A stretch of DNA of 35,180 nucleotides, taken from contig CAUJJC010000138.1 in the NCBI GenBank assembly GCA_963204975.1, positions 1 through 35,180 on the forward strand, in the 5' to 3' direction. How positions within the stretch are numbered: position 1 is the first letter of the stretch; each line of letters starts with the position of its first letter. Below, in pieces: positions 18,301-24,882 of this stretch. This DNA comes from Verrucomicrobiota bacterium (GTDB taxonomy: Bacteria > Verrucomicrobiota > Verrucomicrobiia > Verrucomicrobiales > Verrucomicrobiaceae). The notes under the pieces were generated by a model, which was given only the letters and a program-made list of their open reading frames with translations, did not search any database and was not told where the DNA came from. Both the position numbers and the translations under genes were made by a program.

Positions 18301-18478
18301 CCTCGGGCGCGAGGCCGGGACACTCGGTCAGGATTGTGACCGTCGGCTTCGTCATATCCGGCAGCACTTCCACTGGAAGGTTCGTCACCGTCTGATACCC
18401 GAAGACGACCAACAGCAACGACGCCATCAGCACGAGGGGCCGATGATGCAGGGAGAAGCGGATGAGGTTGTTCAGCAT
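15347..18478 (-). CDS. CzcA/CusA-family heavy-metal RND efflux pump
   Basis: 1043 aa, the usual size of the inner-membrane pump of tripartite heavy-metal exporters. It starts with TM1 (LVLMASLLLVVFGYQTV) and continues with PVEVLPDMTKPTVTI and CPGLAPEEVE, hallmarks of HME-RND proteins. Two large periplasmic loops and two six-helix bundles follow (TALPLSFAIT..., GMVVDDAIVDVENVF, RMGKEFLPTFNEGSATI, GFIAVGGVAARNGIMMISH). The TM4 proton-relay segment reads VDDAIVDVEN. From memory, Zn/Co pumps tend to have DGA and Cu/Ag pumps DAA there, so the exported ion cannot be assigned. The gene starts 4 bp after the membrane-fusion gene, so it is tightly co-expressed. It works with the membrane-fusion and TolC-type proteins of the same operon. 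Confidence 0.96.
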   Translation of the reverse strand: MLNNLIRFSLHHRPLVLMASLLLVVFGYQTVTNLPVEVLPDMTKPTVTILTECPGLAPEEVETLVTQPLEGAVQGVGGLDRLRSNSDVGLSLVFAEFAWGTDIYRARQLVQERVQSVLGTLPKDVTPGMTPVSSLMGEILLVGLRCTKKPGEPDYISPMDLRTLADWTIRRRLQSLSGVAEVLTIGGGVKQIQVQPDPHRLTANGVSFAELEAAVTNAAGNATSGYLQSGPQEIMVRNLGMTTSLDDIGRTVIKTIGDRPVLVRDVAKVDYAVQVMRGDASVNGTMGVVLSLDKAPGFDTLKLTALVEQALEELRPTLPPGVTIELMFRQGDFISHAIGNLKEAIRDGAIMVTIVLFLFLLNFRTTAITLTAMPLSFAITVLTFKWFGVSVNSMTLGGLAVAIGMVVDDAIVDVENVFRRLRENASLPEPRPPLEVIARASGEVRNSILYATLIIVLVFLPLLGLEGLEGRLFTPIAIATIVSMAASFVVSLTVIPVLCSLLLRPKAGKAHSDGPIVRLLKWLCRHTALRLSLSAPLLVLALVGMMLVASLMLYPRMGKEFLPTFNEGSATISFASAPGTSLQQSNEVGEIGVRLLQSIPEVKSVGRRAGRAERDDHVMPVSVNEFDVEFHEGGRPRAEVFKEIRDKLRSVPGTFVNVGQPISHRLSHMLSGVSSKIAVKIFGPDLDVLREKGAQIRDIGKSIPGLTDVNLEAQVPIPQLKIEVNRERALAYGVQPGAINEQVSALLGGRTLAELREGQRTIDLVLRLPAEWRDSPARLGELLIETGGARRIPLRLVADIRESKGPNVINRENTQRRIVIGANTSVRDLESLVQTWEKQVREKVKMPEGYYFRFEGEYLAQQEAAKRIGLFSILVFGVICMLLYGYFRSAMLAAQVLINIPLALMGSLALTWLLINNISIATLVGFIAVGGVAARNGIMMISHYLHLMKHEGETFSRGMIVRGTLERLVPVLMTALSAGIALIPLVLAAHEPGKEILHPVAVVICGGLVSSTLLDILVTPAAFWLFGKRAAEHAVRFNAPAAQ

Positions 18479-18482
18479 AGGA

Positions 18483-19601
18483 TCATGCCTCCGCTGGTTT
18501 GCGCTTCACCATCATGCTCACGATCAATAGCACCAACAAAAGCCCCGTGCTGGCCACGAAGAAGATCGTCATCTGATTCCACTCCGAGCCGTGGGCGTGA
18601 TCGTGATCATCGCCACCTTGCGCGGCGAGTTGCTCCGCCGTCATCTCGGTGCCGTCTTCGTTGTGCGGATGGCCATGCGCGGCATCGAGGGCTTCCTTGA
18701 GCGAGACGCTGCCTTTACCCGCGAAAGCGAGCGAGTAGGCACCTTTCGTTACCACTTCATCGCCAGGCAGGAGGCCAGACTTCACCTCGACAAACTCATG
18801 GTTTTCCTCGCCGAGTTGCACGGGCGTTTTCATGAAGGCGTGCTTCAAATCGTAGTCCTTGATATAGACGAATCGGTTCGCCACATCGCCCTGCACGGCG
18901 GCGCGGGGGATGCTCATCACGTTCTCACGCGCGCCGGTCACGATGCTGAACTCCGCGCGCATCTCCGGGCGCAGGAGCAGCTCTTCATTGGGCACATGGA
19001 AGGCGGCCTCGATGGTGCCACTCTCGCCATCTGCATACGCTCCGATGTGATTTAGTTCCGCCTCGAAGACTTTCCCCGCGAAGCCCGGCACGCGGATGTG
19101 CGCCTTGATGCCCTTCTTTAGCTTCGATGCCAGATGTTCCGGCACATGCGCGCTGGCTTCCACCACGCTCAGATCCACGATCTCGATCAGCGAGTCGTCC
19201 GGTGACACCGGCTGGCCGATGGCGATGTTCACCTTCGTGATGATGCCCGAGATGGGAGCCTCCAGCATCACCTTCGGCGGCGGATCGCCGGGCTGGCGAC
19301 TCTCCACCCACATCAGTTCCTCGTTCTCATCCACCTTTTGATCCGGCAGCGCGAGCACCGAATACGCGCGTCCTGGAATGCGGCTACTGACCACGGCACG
19401 CTTGCCCGGCAGCACCTCAATGCGACCAAGCGCAAAGATCGTCTCTTCAAACGTGGTCTCCTCGGCTTCGACGGTCTCGATACCGAGGTTCTTTTCGCCT
19501 ACCTCATCGAGGATGACGAGGTTGTCTTTGCGTGCGGCATCGCCAGCCGCCGCCATCAGGAGGCATGGGCAGAGGACGAGCATCAGTCTTTTGAAATACA
19601 T
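18483..19601 (-). CDS. Membrane-fusion (CusB/CzcB-like) protein with His-rich segment and C-terminal TM anchor
   Basis: 372 aa from the ATG at 19601. An upstream extension of the frame overlaps the DUF3147 gene and is rejected. The N-terminus is a signal peptide or lipoprotein-like leader (LMLVLCPCLLMAAAG). The adaptor body contains the barrel-sandwich halves (VVSSRIPGRAYSV near 70-82; LEAPISGIITKVNIAIGQPV near 113-132) and the beta-barrel/MPD region (RPEMRAEFSIVTG, VMSIPRAAV, VEVKSGLLPGDEVVTKGAYSL). Two features are unusual: six His within ~30 residues (309, 311, 313, 333, 335, 337) and a hydrophobic helix at ~343-365 followed by KRKPAEA. The helix predicts a second anchor to the inner membrane. 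The adaptor links the RND pump to the outer-membrane channel. Confidence 0.9.
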   Translation of the reverse strand: MYFKRLMLVLCPCLLMAAAGDAARKDNLVILDEVGEKNLGIETVEAEETTFEETIFALGRIEVLPGKRAVVSSRIPGRAYSVLALPDQKVDENEELMWVESRQPGDPPPKVMLEAPISGIITKVNIAIGQPVSPDDSLIEIVDLSVVEASAHVPEHLASKLKKGIKAHIRVPGFAGKVFEAELNHIGAYADGESGTIEAAFHVPNEELLLRPEMRAEFSIVTGARENVMSIPRAAVQGDVANRFVYIKDYDLKHAFMKTPVQLGEENHEFVEVKSGLLPGDEVVTKGAYSLAFAGKGSVSLKEALDAAHGHPHNEDGTEMTAEQLAAQGGDDHDHAHGSEWNQMTIFFVASTGLLLVLLIVSMMVKRKPAEA

Positions 19602-19615
19602 GGGGAAAGAGAGGA

Positions 19616-19966
19616 TCAGAGTTTCACACCTGCTGCATCGAGCAGGCGCATGGTTAGCCAGTAGAGGCCGATGGAGAGCACGATGCCCGCACCCAGTGCA
19701 GGCCAGAAGGCACCGAGCTTCCTGATCAGCCATGGCATGAGCAGAAACATCGGCAGTGTGGGCAACACGAACCAGAAGGTGCCATAGGCATGGCGTCCGA
19801 TGAGCGCGGCATCCTTGGTCTCGGAATAAAGCCAAATGAAGGCGAGCAAGGAGGTGAGCGGAAGGGAATGCACGATGCTGGCAAGCAGATTGTTTTTCTT
19901 CGCCAGTTCAGAGACGACGACGATGACTACTCCGCTGATGAAGGCTTTGGTGATGAGCAAATACAT
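19616..19966 (-). CDS. DUF3147-like small integral membrane protein
   Basis: 116 aa with four predicted hydrophobic helices: AFISGVVIVVVSEL, IVHSLPLTSLLAFIWLY, FWFVLPTLPMFLLMPWLI and FWPALGAGIVLSIGLYWLTM. Size, helix pattern and the early S-E-L-A-K-K segment match DUF3147 proteins, whose function is unknown. It sits between the TolC-type and membrane-fusion genes with gaps of 20 and 14 bp, so it is part of the efflux operon. A helper role in assembly or membrane insertion is possible but unsupported by motif. Confidence 0.8.
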   Translation of the reverse strand: MYLLITKAFISGVVIVVVSELAKKNNLLASIVHSLPLTSLLAFIWLYSETKDAALIGRHAYGTFWFVLPTLPMFLLMPWLIRKLGAFWPALGAGIVLSIGLYWLTMRLLDAAGVKL

Positions 19967-19986
19967 GGCTTGAGATATTGGGTGAG

Positions 19987-21198
19987 TTACTTGGTTCGAA
20001 TGGTTACCGGTGAGTGCTGGCCAGTCGTGGTTTCGAAGCGGATGCGTGCGAGATGGAAGTCGCGCACAGCATCCAGCGCTGAGGCTTCAATGAGCAACTG
20101 CTGAACCCGCGCCCGCAGCACGGCTAACAACTCAGCCTGACCGCTTTCGTAGGCTTTCTCGAGATTCGCAGTTTGCTCGGTAACGAGCGGCAGCAGCTTG
20201 TCCCGCGAATCACGCGCCAGTGCGATATGCACATTCATTTCCTCGCGCGCAGCCTCGGCCTCACCAGCGATGCTCTTTCCCAGAGCTTCGGCCTCCAACG
20301 ATGCCCGTTGTGCGCTGACCGACTTCTCCTCGATCTCGCCTTCGTTGCGATTCCACCACGGCAAGGGCACAGACACGCGGATGCCCACCGATCCCGTGTG
20401 CTCAGAGTCCTGCCTTTCGTGGGTGCCGAAGATGCCTGCGGTGGCGTCGTGCCACTTTTTCGATTTCGCGAGGTCGATGCTGGTCTGCGCAGCCCGCACC
20501 TTGGCCAGAGCAAGCTGGTAGTCAGCACGTTGCTGCCACGATGTGACGGCAGGCAGCTTCATCGCTGGCAGTTCGCCTGAGAAATCGAGAGACTCCTGCG
20601 GATTGAGGCCGAGCAAGGGCTTTAGTTTGCCGGTCAAGACAACGCGTTCGGCCTCGAGTTTGCGAGACTCAACCGCGAGACGTTGAGCATCAAGATGCGC
20701 CTGCGCTGCATCAAGCGCGCTGAGTTCGCCAGCCTTCGCACGACTGGCAATGAAGTCCGCGAGCTTGGTTGCGAGCGCTGCCTGCTGATCACGCAGTGCC
20801 CGCTGCTGCTTCAGCGCGAGGAGTTGCACGGCCAGCGCCTGGGCATCGCCAATGAGCTGGCGCGAGACATCGCACACCTCGAGTTCCGCAGCGGCAACGA
20901 GTTCTGCACTGAGTTGCTTTTCCAACTGCAAGCGTCGCGTGAGAGGAAACGGCTGGTCGATGGAGAAGGTGGTCGCCTGCGGGCTCACGCGGCTCTCGCC
21001 AGTGAATTCGAGGCCTATCGTGGGATTCTCCAGTCGGCCTGCGGCAAGCTGGCGCGCTCTGGCTTCGCTGATGGCGAGACGCGCAGCCTTGAGTTGCGGA
21101 TGCGAGCTGCGGACACGCACAGGAATATCATCGAGAGAAAGGGTGAAAGCCGATGCCTGCGACACGCAAGCGAGCATAAGTATCAATTTGAGTTTCAT
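19987..21198 (-). CDS. TolC-family outer-membrane efflux channel (CusC/CzcC-like)
   Basis: 403 aa with signal peptide MKLKLILMLACVSQASA. The body is long, Ala/Gln/Glu/Arg-rich and helical, in two similar halves as in TolC proteins: SSHPQLKAARLAISEARARQLAAGRLENPTIG near the start, the beta-strand FTGESRVSPQATTFSIDQPFPL, then VGIRVSVPLPWWNRNEGEIEE, the typical second-repeat strand turn. It is slightly short for the family but complete. It provides the outer-membrane exit for the RND pump encoded downstream. A ~105-bp structured gap separates it from the Cys/His-rich gene upstream. Confidence 0.93.
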   Translation of the reverse strand: MKLKLILMLACVSQASAFTLSLDDIPVRVRSSHPQLKAARLAISEARARQLAAGRLENPTIGLEFTGESRVSPQATTFSIDQPFPLTRRLQLEKQLSAELVAAAELEVCDVSRQLIGDAQALAVQLLALKQQRALRDQQAALATKLADFIASRAKAGELSALDAAQAHLDAQRLAVESRKLEAERVVLTGKLKPLLGLNPQESLDFSGELPAMKLPAVTSWQQRADYQLALAKVRAAQTSIDLAKSKKWHDATAGIFGTHERQDSEHTGSVGIRVSVPLPWWNRNEGEIEEKSVSAQRASLEAEALGKSIAGEAEAAREEMNVHIALARDSRDKLLPLVTEQTANLEKAYESGQAELLAVLRARVQQLLIEASALDAVRDFHLARIRFETTTGQHSPVTIRTK

Positions 21199-21252
21199 GA
21201 GGCGAAGAGAGTTTGAGAGGCGGGCACGGATCTACCGTGCGATGCGCGATGA

Positions 21253-21298
21253 CTTCACAAGCCAGCCAACAACGTCCTGCGAGACGTGGGCTGTGAAG
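21253..21298 (-). promoter_or_regulatory. Structured spacer inside the efflux operon
   Basis: A long imperfect hairpin lies between the Cys/His-rich gene and the TolC-type gene. CTTCACA (21253-21259) pairs with TGTGAAG (21292-21298). GCC (21261-21263) pairs with GGC (21289-21291). ACGTC (21272-21276) pairs with GACGT (21283-21287). A second hairpin, GCACGG/CCGTGC, is at 21224-21240. There is no T-tract, so it is not a normal terminator. mRNA processing or stability control is possible. Confidence 0.4.
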
Positions 21299-21303
21299 CT
21301 CTC

Positions 21304-21747
21304 TCAAATCCTCAATTCAATCGTATGCGCCAGCAGCGCTGGCCATCGTCGTGGCGGATCGCCTGGGTAATCAGTGGGGAGGGCTGGACGACAAACAGTC
21401 GCCAACGCTGCATCTGAAATCGACCTCGGCACCCAAATTGTGGCCCAGACCGACTGAGCAAAAACAGGCTCGGTCACCGATGATTGTCTGGCGAGGATCT
21501 TCTCCTTCACCTCTGGATGATCGTGGGTCTCCTCGCAGCCTCCATGGCCAGCACCGCAGGGCAAAGCCTCGGCTACTCCATGATCATGGCAGGCGTCATC
21601 ATCAGGGCCATGGCAATGATCAGCCAGCGTCACTTGAGGAGTGCCCCCACATTCGCACAGATACCCACGATGAATCCCGGCAGTCTGCGCCCATGCGATC
21701 GCCACGACCGTGACGAACAACAACATCTGGCGTAGTGAGAGACTCAT
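21304..21747 (-). CDS. Secreted or membrane-anchored Cys/His-rich protein, first gene of the efflux operon
   Basis: 147 aa from the ATG at 21747. The N-terminus is a signal or anchor (LRQMLLFVTVVAIAWAQTAG). A dense metal-ligand region follows: C31-x-C33 (CECGG), H44/C45/H46, C53/H54/H56, C64, H68, C71, H75 and H77. The C-terminus (VCRPALPTDYPGDPP ... LLAHTIELRI) has Pro-rich and hydrophobic parts. It has no enzyme motif. As the promoter-proximal gene of a heavy-metal RND operon it is best explained as an extracytoplasmic metal binder or sensor. An upstream in-frame extension would overlap the thioesterase side and is less likely. The start lies beside two crossing dyads. Confidence 0.72.
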   Translation of the reverse strand: MSLSLRQMLLFVTVVAIAWAQTAGIHRGYLCECGGTPQVTLADHCHGPDDDACHDHGVAEALPCGAGHGGCEETHDHPEVKEKILARQSSVTEPVFAQSVWATIWVPRSISDAALATVCRPALPTDYPGDPPRRWPALLAHTIELRI

Positions 21748-21749
21748 GA

Positions 21750-21810
21750 CAGATGGCCATGCTGCTCTCTGTGGGGCGATCTTCAACATGAATCTGCCAT
21801 CTGGCCCCAC
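21750..21810 (-). promoter_or_regulatory. Two crossing perfect dyads upstream of the efflux operon
   Basis: CAGATGGC (21750-21757) is complementary to GCCATCTG (21796-21803). GTGGGGC (21771-21777) is complementary to GCCCCAC (21804-21810). The arms alternate A-B-A'-B', so both can form together only as a pseudoknot, or one at a time as alternative hairpins. In minus-strand RNA the last arm ends 2 nt before the ATG at 21747, so it could cover the translation start. As DNA they could be operator half-sites. There is no homology evidence. Confidence 0.45.
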
Positions 21811-21856
21811 ACGCGATCAGGTTGCAGCAGCACTCCGGGCCGCTATGGAGCGCGGC

Positions 21857-22279
21857 ATGATGATTTCCCTCGGCAAAACCAAGTTCACCACCGAGCTGCA
21901 AGTGCGGCCTGATGACATCGACCTCTTCCGCCACGTCCACAGCAGCAAGTATCTCGATTATGTGCTCGCGGCGCGCTTCGACCAGATGGAGCGTTGCTAT
22001 GGCATGTCGATGCAAACCTTCCTGGATCGTGGGCTCGGCTGGGTGGTGAAGGTCTCACACCTCGAATACAAACGAGCACTCGGCATCGCCGAGAAATTCC
22101 ACGTCACCACCTGGATCGAAGACGTGCGCGGCAGCGATGTGGAGGTGCGCTTTGACATCACGAAGGCCGACACCAACAAAACCGCCTGCACGGGCTGGTG
22201 CGTCTTCACCTTGATCTCCCTCACCACCACACGGCCAGAGCCGATCCCGGAAGAAGTGATGGCAAAGTATGGGATTTGA
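21857..22279 (+). CDS. Hot-dog-fold acyl-CoA thioesterase (YbgC/FadM-like)
   Basis: 140 aa from the ATG at 21857. LQVRPDDIDLFRHVHSSKYLDYVLAAR matches the 4HBT family signature, in which the Asp of DxDxxxHV contacts substrate and catalysis (here DIDLFRHV). The following FDQMERCYGMSM ... VSHLEYKR ... FHVTTWIEDV ... VEVRFDITKAD pattern is the hot-dog strand layout. It should be a small cytosolic tetrameric thioesterase acting on an acyl-CoA or acyl-ACP. The chosen start has GGAG seven bases upstream, one of the few Shine-Dalgarno-like sites in the window. Starts at 21788 and 21845 are alternatives, the former with the CT-rich leader typical of neighbours. It is divergent from the metal-efflux operon and functionally unrelated. 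Confidence 0.85.
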   Translation: MMISLGKTKFTTELQVRPDDIDLFRHVHSSKYLDYVLAARFDQMERCYGMSMQTFLDRGLGWVVKVSHLEYKRALGIAEKFHVTTWIEDVRGSDVEVRFDITKADTNKTACTGWCVFTLISLTTTRPEPIPEEVMAKYGI

Positions 22280-22475
22280 TCCCCTCCATGGCAAAGCATC
22301 ACAACAGGATGGTTGGCGTTCAGCTCAATCTGCTTCAGCTAGCCAAAAGCGCGTCACATCACGAACCGACGATTCTGCTGCCTAGAAATGATCGCACCAA
22401 CGTAGAATCCCGCTGACAGGAGTCTGTCTTGATCCGAGTTTCCTTTTTCGAATCTACCGCCCCGCTTTCACCTTC

Positions 22476-23696
22476 ATGATTTTCTCTCTCGGTTCCCGCA
22501 TTCTCTCCACTGTCGATCCGCACTGCCTTGCGAAGATCGCCTGGAACTTCGGCTACAAAGGCGCGCGCTCGGTGCTGCTGTTTCAGAAGCGCATGAAGCA
22601 GGGCGTGTATTTCCCGCCCTTCCTTTATCTGAGCATTCTCAACTCCTGCAACCTGCGCTGCCAGGGCTGCTGGGTGGATGTGGAGGCTCCGCGCAATGCG
22701 ATTGATCTCGACACGCTGAACCGAACGGTCAACAACGCGCGCGAGCATGGCAACGCCTTCTTCGGCATCCTCGGTGGTGAGCCGTTCATGCACCCGGAGT
22801 TGCTCGACTTCCTCGCGCAGCATCCGGACTGCTACTTCCAAGTCTTCACCAACGGCCAGATGATCACGGAGAAGACGGCCAAGGCGCTACGCCAGCTCGG
22901 CAATGCGACACCGCTCGTGAGTGTCGAAGGCACCGGCACCGTCAGCGATGAACGCCGTGGCAAGGTCGATGTGCTGAACCGCACGCTGCGTGGCTTGCAG
23001 AACTGCCTGGATCAAAAGCTCATGACCGGCGTCGCGACGTCGCTGTGCAAGTCGAACATCGACGACCTGCTCTCCGTCGAGTGGCTGCAGAAGCTCATCG
23101 ACATGGGCGTTCACTACACCTGGTATCACACGTATCGCCCGGTCGGTCCGAAGATCTGCTCCGAGCTGGCGCTCACGCCACAGCAGATCACGCAGGTGCG
23201 GAAGTTCGTCACCTCGCAGCGAGCGAAGATGCCCATCGCCATCGTCGATGCCTACTACGATCACAATGGCCAGGCGCTATGTCCCATGGCCACCGGCATC
23301 AGCCATCACGTCGCGCCCACCGGTGCCATCGAGCCGTGCCCGATCATCCAGTTCGCCACTGAGAACATCAAAGACGAGCGCGGTATCTACGAGACCTTCA
23401 CCAGCAGCGCCTTCCTCAAGGACTTCCGCGAAACCGCCGCCCAGCACACGCGCGGCTGCATCGTGCTGGAGCGCCCGGACTTAGTGAAGGCCCTCGCCGC
23501 CAAACACGGTGCGAAAGACACCACCGTCCGCCAGACCGCCATCGCCGAACTCGATAGCATGACCCCACGCAGCAGCCAGTGGGTCGAAGAAGAGATTCCC
23601 GAGAAGCACTGGATGTATGCCCTGGCGAAGCGGTTCTTTTACCATGACTTCGGCGTGTATCAGGGGCTGAAGGCAAAACCTCCCGTGACAAAGTAA
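22476..23696 (+). CDS. Radical SAM protein with SPASM-like C-terminal cysteines
   Basis: 406 aa. SCNLRCQGC gives C58-x3-C62-x2-C65, the radical SAM [4Fe-4S] motif. GGEP at 100-103 is the SAM-binding motif. The TIM-barrel region follows, with VSVEGT near 149-154 and HTYRPVG near 218-224. The C-terminal part has C269 (ALCPMATGISHH), C288 (GAIEPCPI) and C328 (TRGCIV), which resemble an auxiliary cluster of the SPASM or twitch type. The substrate is unknown; no precursor peptide gene with an obvious leader is adjacent. Such enzymes need an electron donor, and a ferredoxin-domain gene is ~1.2 kb downstream on the same strand. The start is an ATG after a CT-rich leader (cgctttcaccttc). Confidence 0.88.
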   Translation: MIFSLGSRILSTVDPHCLAKIAWNFGYKGARSVLLFQKRMKQGVYFPPFLYLSILNSCNLRCQGCWVDVEAPRNAIDLDTLNRTVNNAREHGNAFFGILGGEPFMHPELLDFLAQHPDCYFQVFTNGQMITEKTAKALRQLGNATPLVSVEGTGTVSDERRGKVDVLNRTLRGLQNCLDQKLMTGVATSLCKSNIDDLLSVEWLQKLIDMGVHYTWYHTYRPVGPKICSELALTPQQITQVRKFVTSQRAKMPIAIVDAYYDHNGQALCPMATGISHHVAPTGAIEPCPIIQFATENIKDERGIYETFTSSAFLKDFRETAAQHTRGCIVLERPDLVKALAAKHGAKDTTVRQTAIAELDSMTPRSSQWVEEEIPEKHWMYALAKRFFYHDFGVYQGLKAKPPVTK

Positions 23697-23712
23697 TCAC
23701 CGTCTCACGAGG

Positions 23713-24429
23713 ATGAAGAACGTCCCCGTCCATAAGTCTGTGCGTTGGCTTGTCGCTATCGCGTTAGCGGGCATCGGGTATAGCCTTTGGTCACTTATCC
23801 GCATTTTTCCTTGGGATGCCGCTACTCCCGAAGAGGTCGAGGCAGCCCGGCATCAGGTCATCCAGACCGACAAGCTCAACGCACTGTTGGTTAATGCGGC
23901 GCTTGATCGCACGAGTCTCAAGGTGCGTTACGATGGCCAATACATGCCGATCACTTACCCCAATGGAGACGTGCCGTCGTCCATAGGAGTGTGCACGGAC
24001 GAAGTTGTCCGTTGTTACCGCACTTTGGGCATCGACCTGCAGCGCCTCGTTCATGAGGATTTGAGGGCTCACTTTTCCGAATACCCCAGTTTGTGGGGCC
24101 TCACTGAGCCAGACACCAACATTGATCATCGTCGGGTGCCCAACCTCCAAAAGTTCCTCAGTCGCCAGGGTGCATCACTTCCGGTTAGCAGTGACCCCAA
24201 TGACTACCAGCCTGGAGATCTAGTGACCTACATGTTCAGTGGCAACAGGCCTCACATTGCAATCGTGGTCCCGGCACCGACGGCTGGTCAGTGTCCATGG
24301 ATCATGCATAATCGTGGATTCGGCCCCAAGATGGAGAACCAACTCTTTAAATGGCAGCCTACGGGACACTATCGCTGGCGTCCTCAAGGTCCGATTACAC
24401 CAGCCACTCCACCAGTCTCCGTGCCGTGA
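23713..24429 (+). CDS. DUF1287 (NlpC/P60-like) membrane or periplasmic protein
   Basis: 238 aa. An N-terminal helix (WLVAIALAGIGYSLWSLI, ~12-29) is an anchor or signal. The family signature is present: GVCTDEVVRCYRTLGIDLQRLVHEDL (Cys94 as candidate nucleophile), PDTNIDHRRVPNLQKFL, DYQPGDLVTYMF near 164-175, PHIAIVV with His181, and IMHNRG at 197-202. DUF1287 proteins resemble NlpC/P60 cysteine amidases and may act on cell-wall peptide bonds, but activity is unproven. It starts 16 bp after the radical SAM stop, close enough for co-transcription, though a functional link is not obvious. Confidence 0.86.
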   Translation: MKNVPVHKSVRWLVAIALAGIGYSLWSLIRIFPWDAATPEEVEAARHQVIQTDKLNALLVNAALDRTSLKVRYDGQYMPITYPNGDVPSSIGVCTDEVVRCYRTLGIDLQRLVHEDLRAHFSEYPSLWGLTEPDTNIDHRRVPNLQKFLSRQGASLPVSSDPNDYQPGDLVTYMFSGNRPHIAIVVPAPTAGQCPWIMHNRGFGPKMENQLFKWQPTGHYRWRPQGPITPATPPVSVP

Positions 24430-24510
24430 GAACGTTCTGCGGCAATTACCTTGGTGGAACCCGTATATGCCGCTTGAGCGGTCATCTTGACTAGCCATAC
24501 TCCGCCACCC

Positions 24511-24846
24511 ATGTCCGGCCCTGCAACGCCCAAACTCCTCTACTGCCGCTGCGCCTACGCCCAGGTCGTCCCTCAGGGCGTCAAAGACGAAGTCCTGCAA
24601 CGCCTCTGCGACAGCGGGGCCAGCTTCGAGTCCGTGGCCGATCTCTGCGAGATGGCCGCGCATCGCGATGAGCGCTTGAAAGCCTTCGCCGCTGGCGCTC
24701 CGATCCGTATCGCCGCTTGCTTCCCTCGTGTCGTGAAGGGACTCTTCACTCAATGCGGAGCCCCCTTGCCCGACGAGGGCGCGGAGATCCTCAACATGCG
24801 CGCGCAGACGGCTGAGGAAATCGCGACGGCGATGCTCGCTGAATAG
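24511..24846 (+). CDS. Small cysteine-containing protein with HdrA-like motif
   Basis: 111 aa from the ATG at 24511; an in-frame TTG at 24487 adds eight residues. It starts with LLYCRCAYAQVVP, has one more Cys in QRLCDSG and in VADLCEM, and ends with IRIAACFPRVVKGLFTQCGAPL. The last segment resembles the ACSPRxHExLF motif seen in the N-terminal part of HdrA-type heterodisulfide reductase subunits. This is a similarity by eye. It has no cluster-binding CxxCxxC. It lies 36 bp upstream of the ferredoxin-domain gene, so the pair may form a small electron-transfer module. Function otherwise unknown. Confidence 0.7.
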   Translation: MSGPATPKLLYCRCAYAQVVPQGVKDEVLQRLCDSGASFESVADLCEMAAHRDERLKAFAAGAPIRIAACFPRVVKGLFTQCGAPLPDEGAEILNMRAQTAEEIATAMLAE

Positions 24847-24882
24847 TTTCATCCTTCATCGTTCCGACTTCATCCTTTCGCC

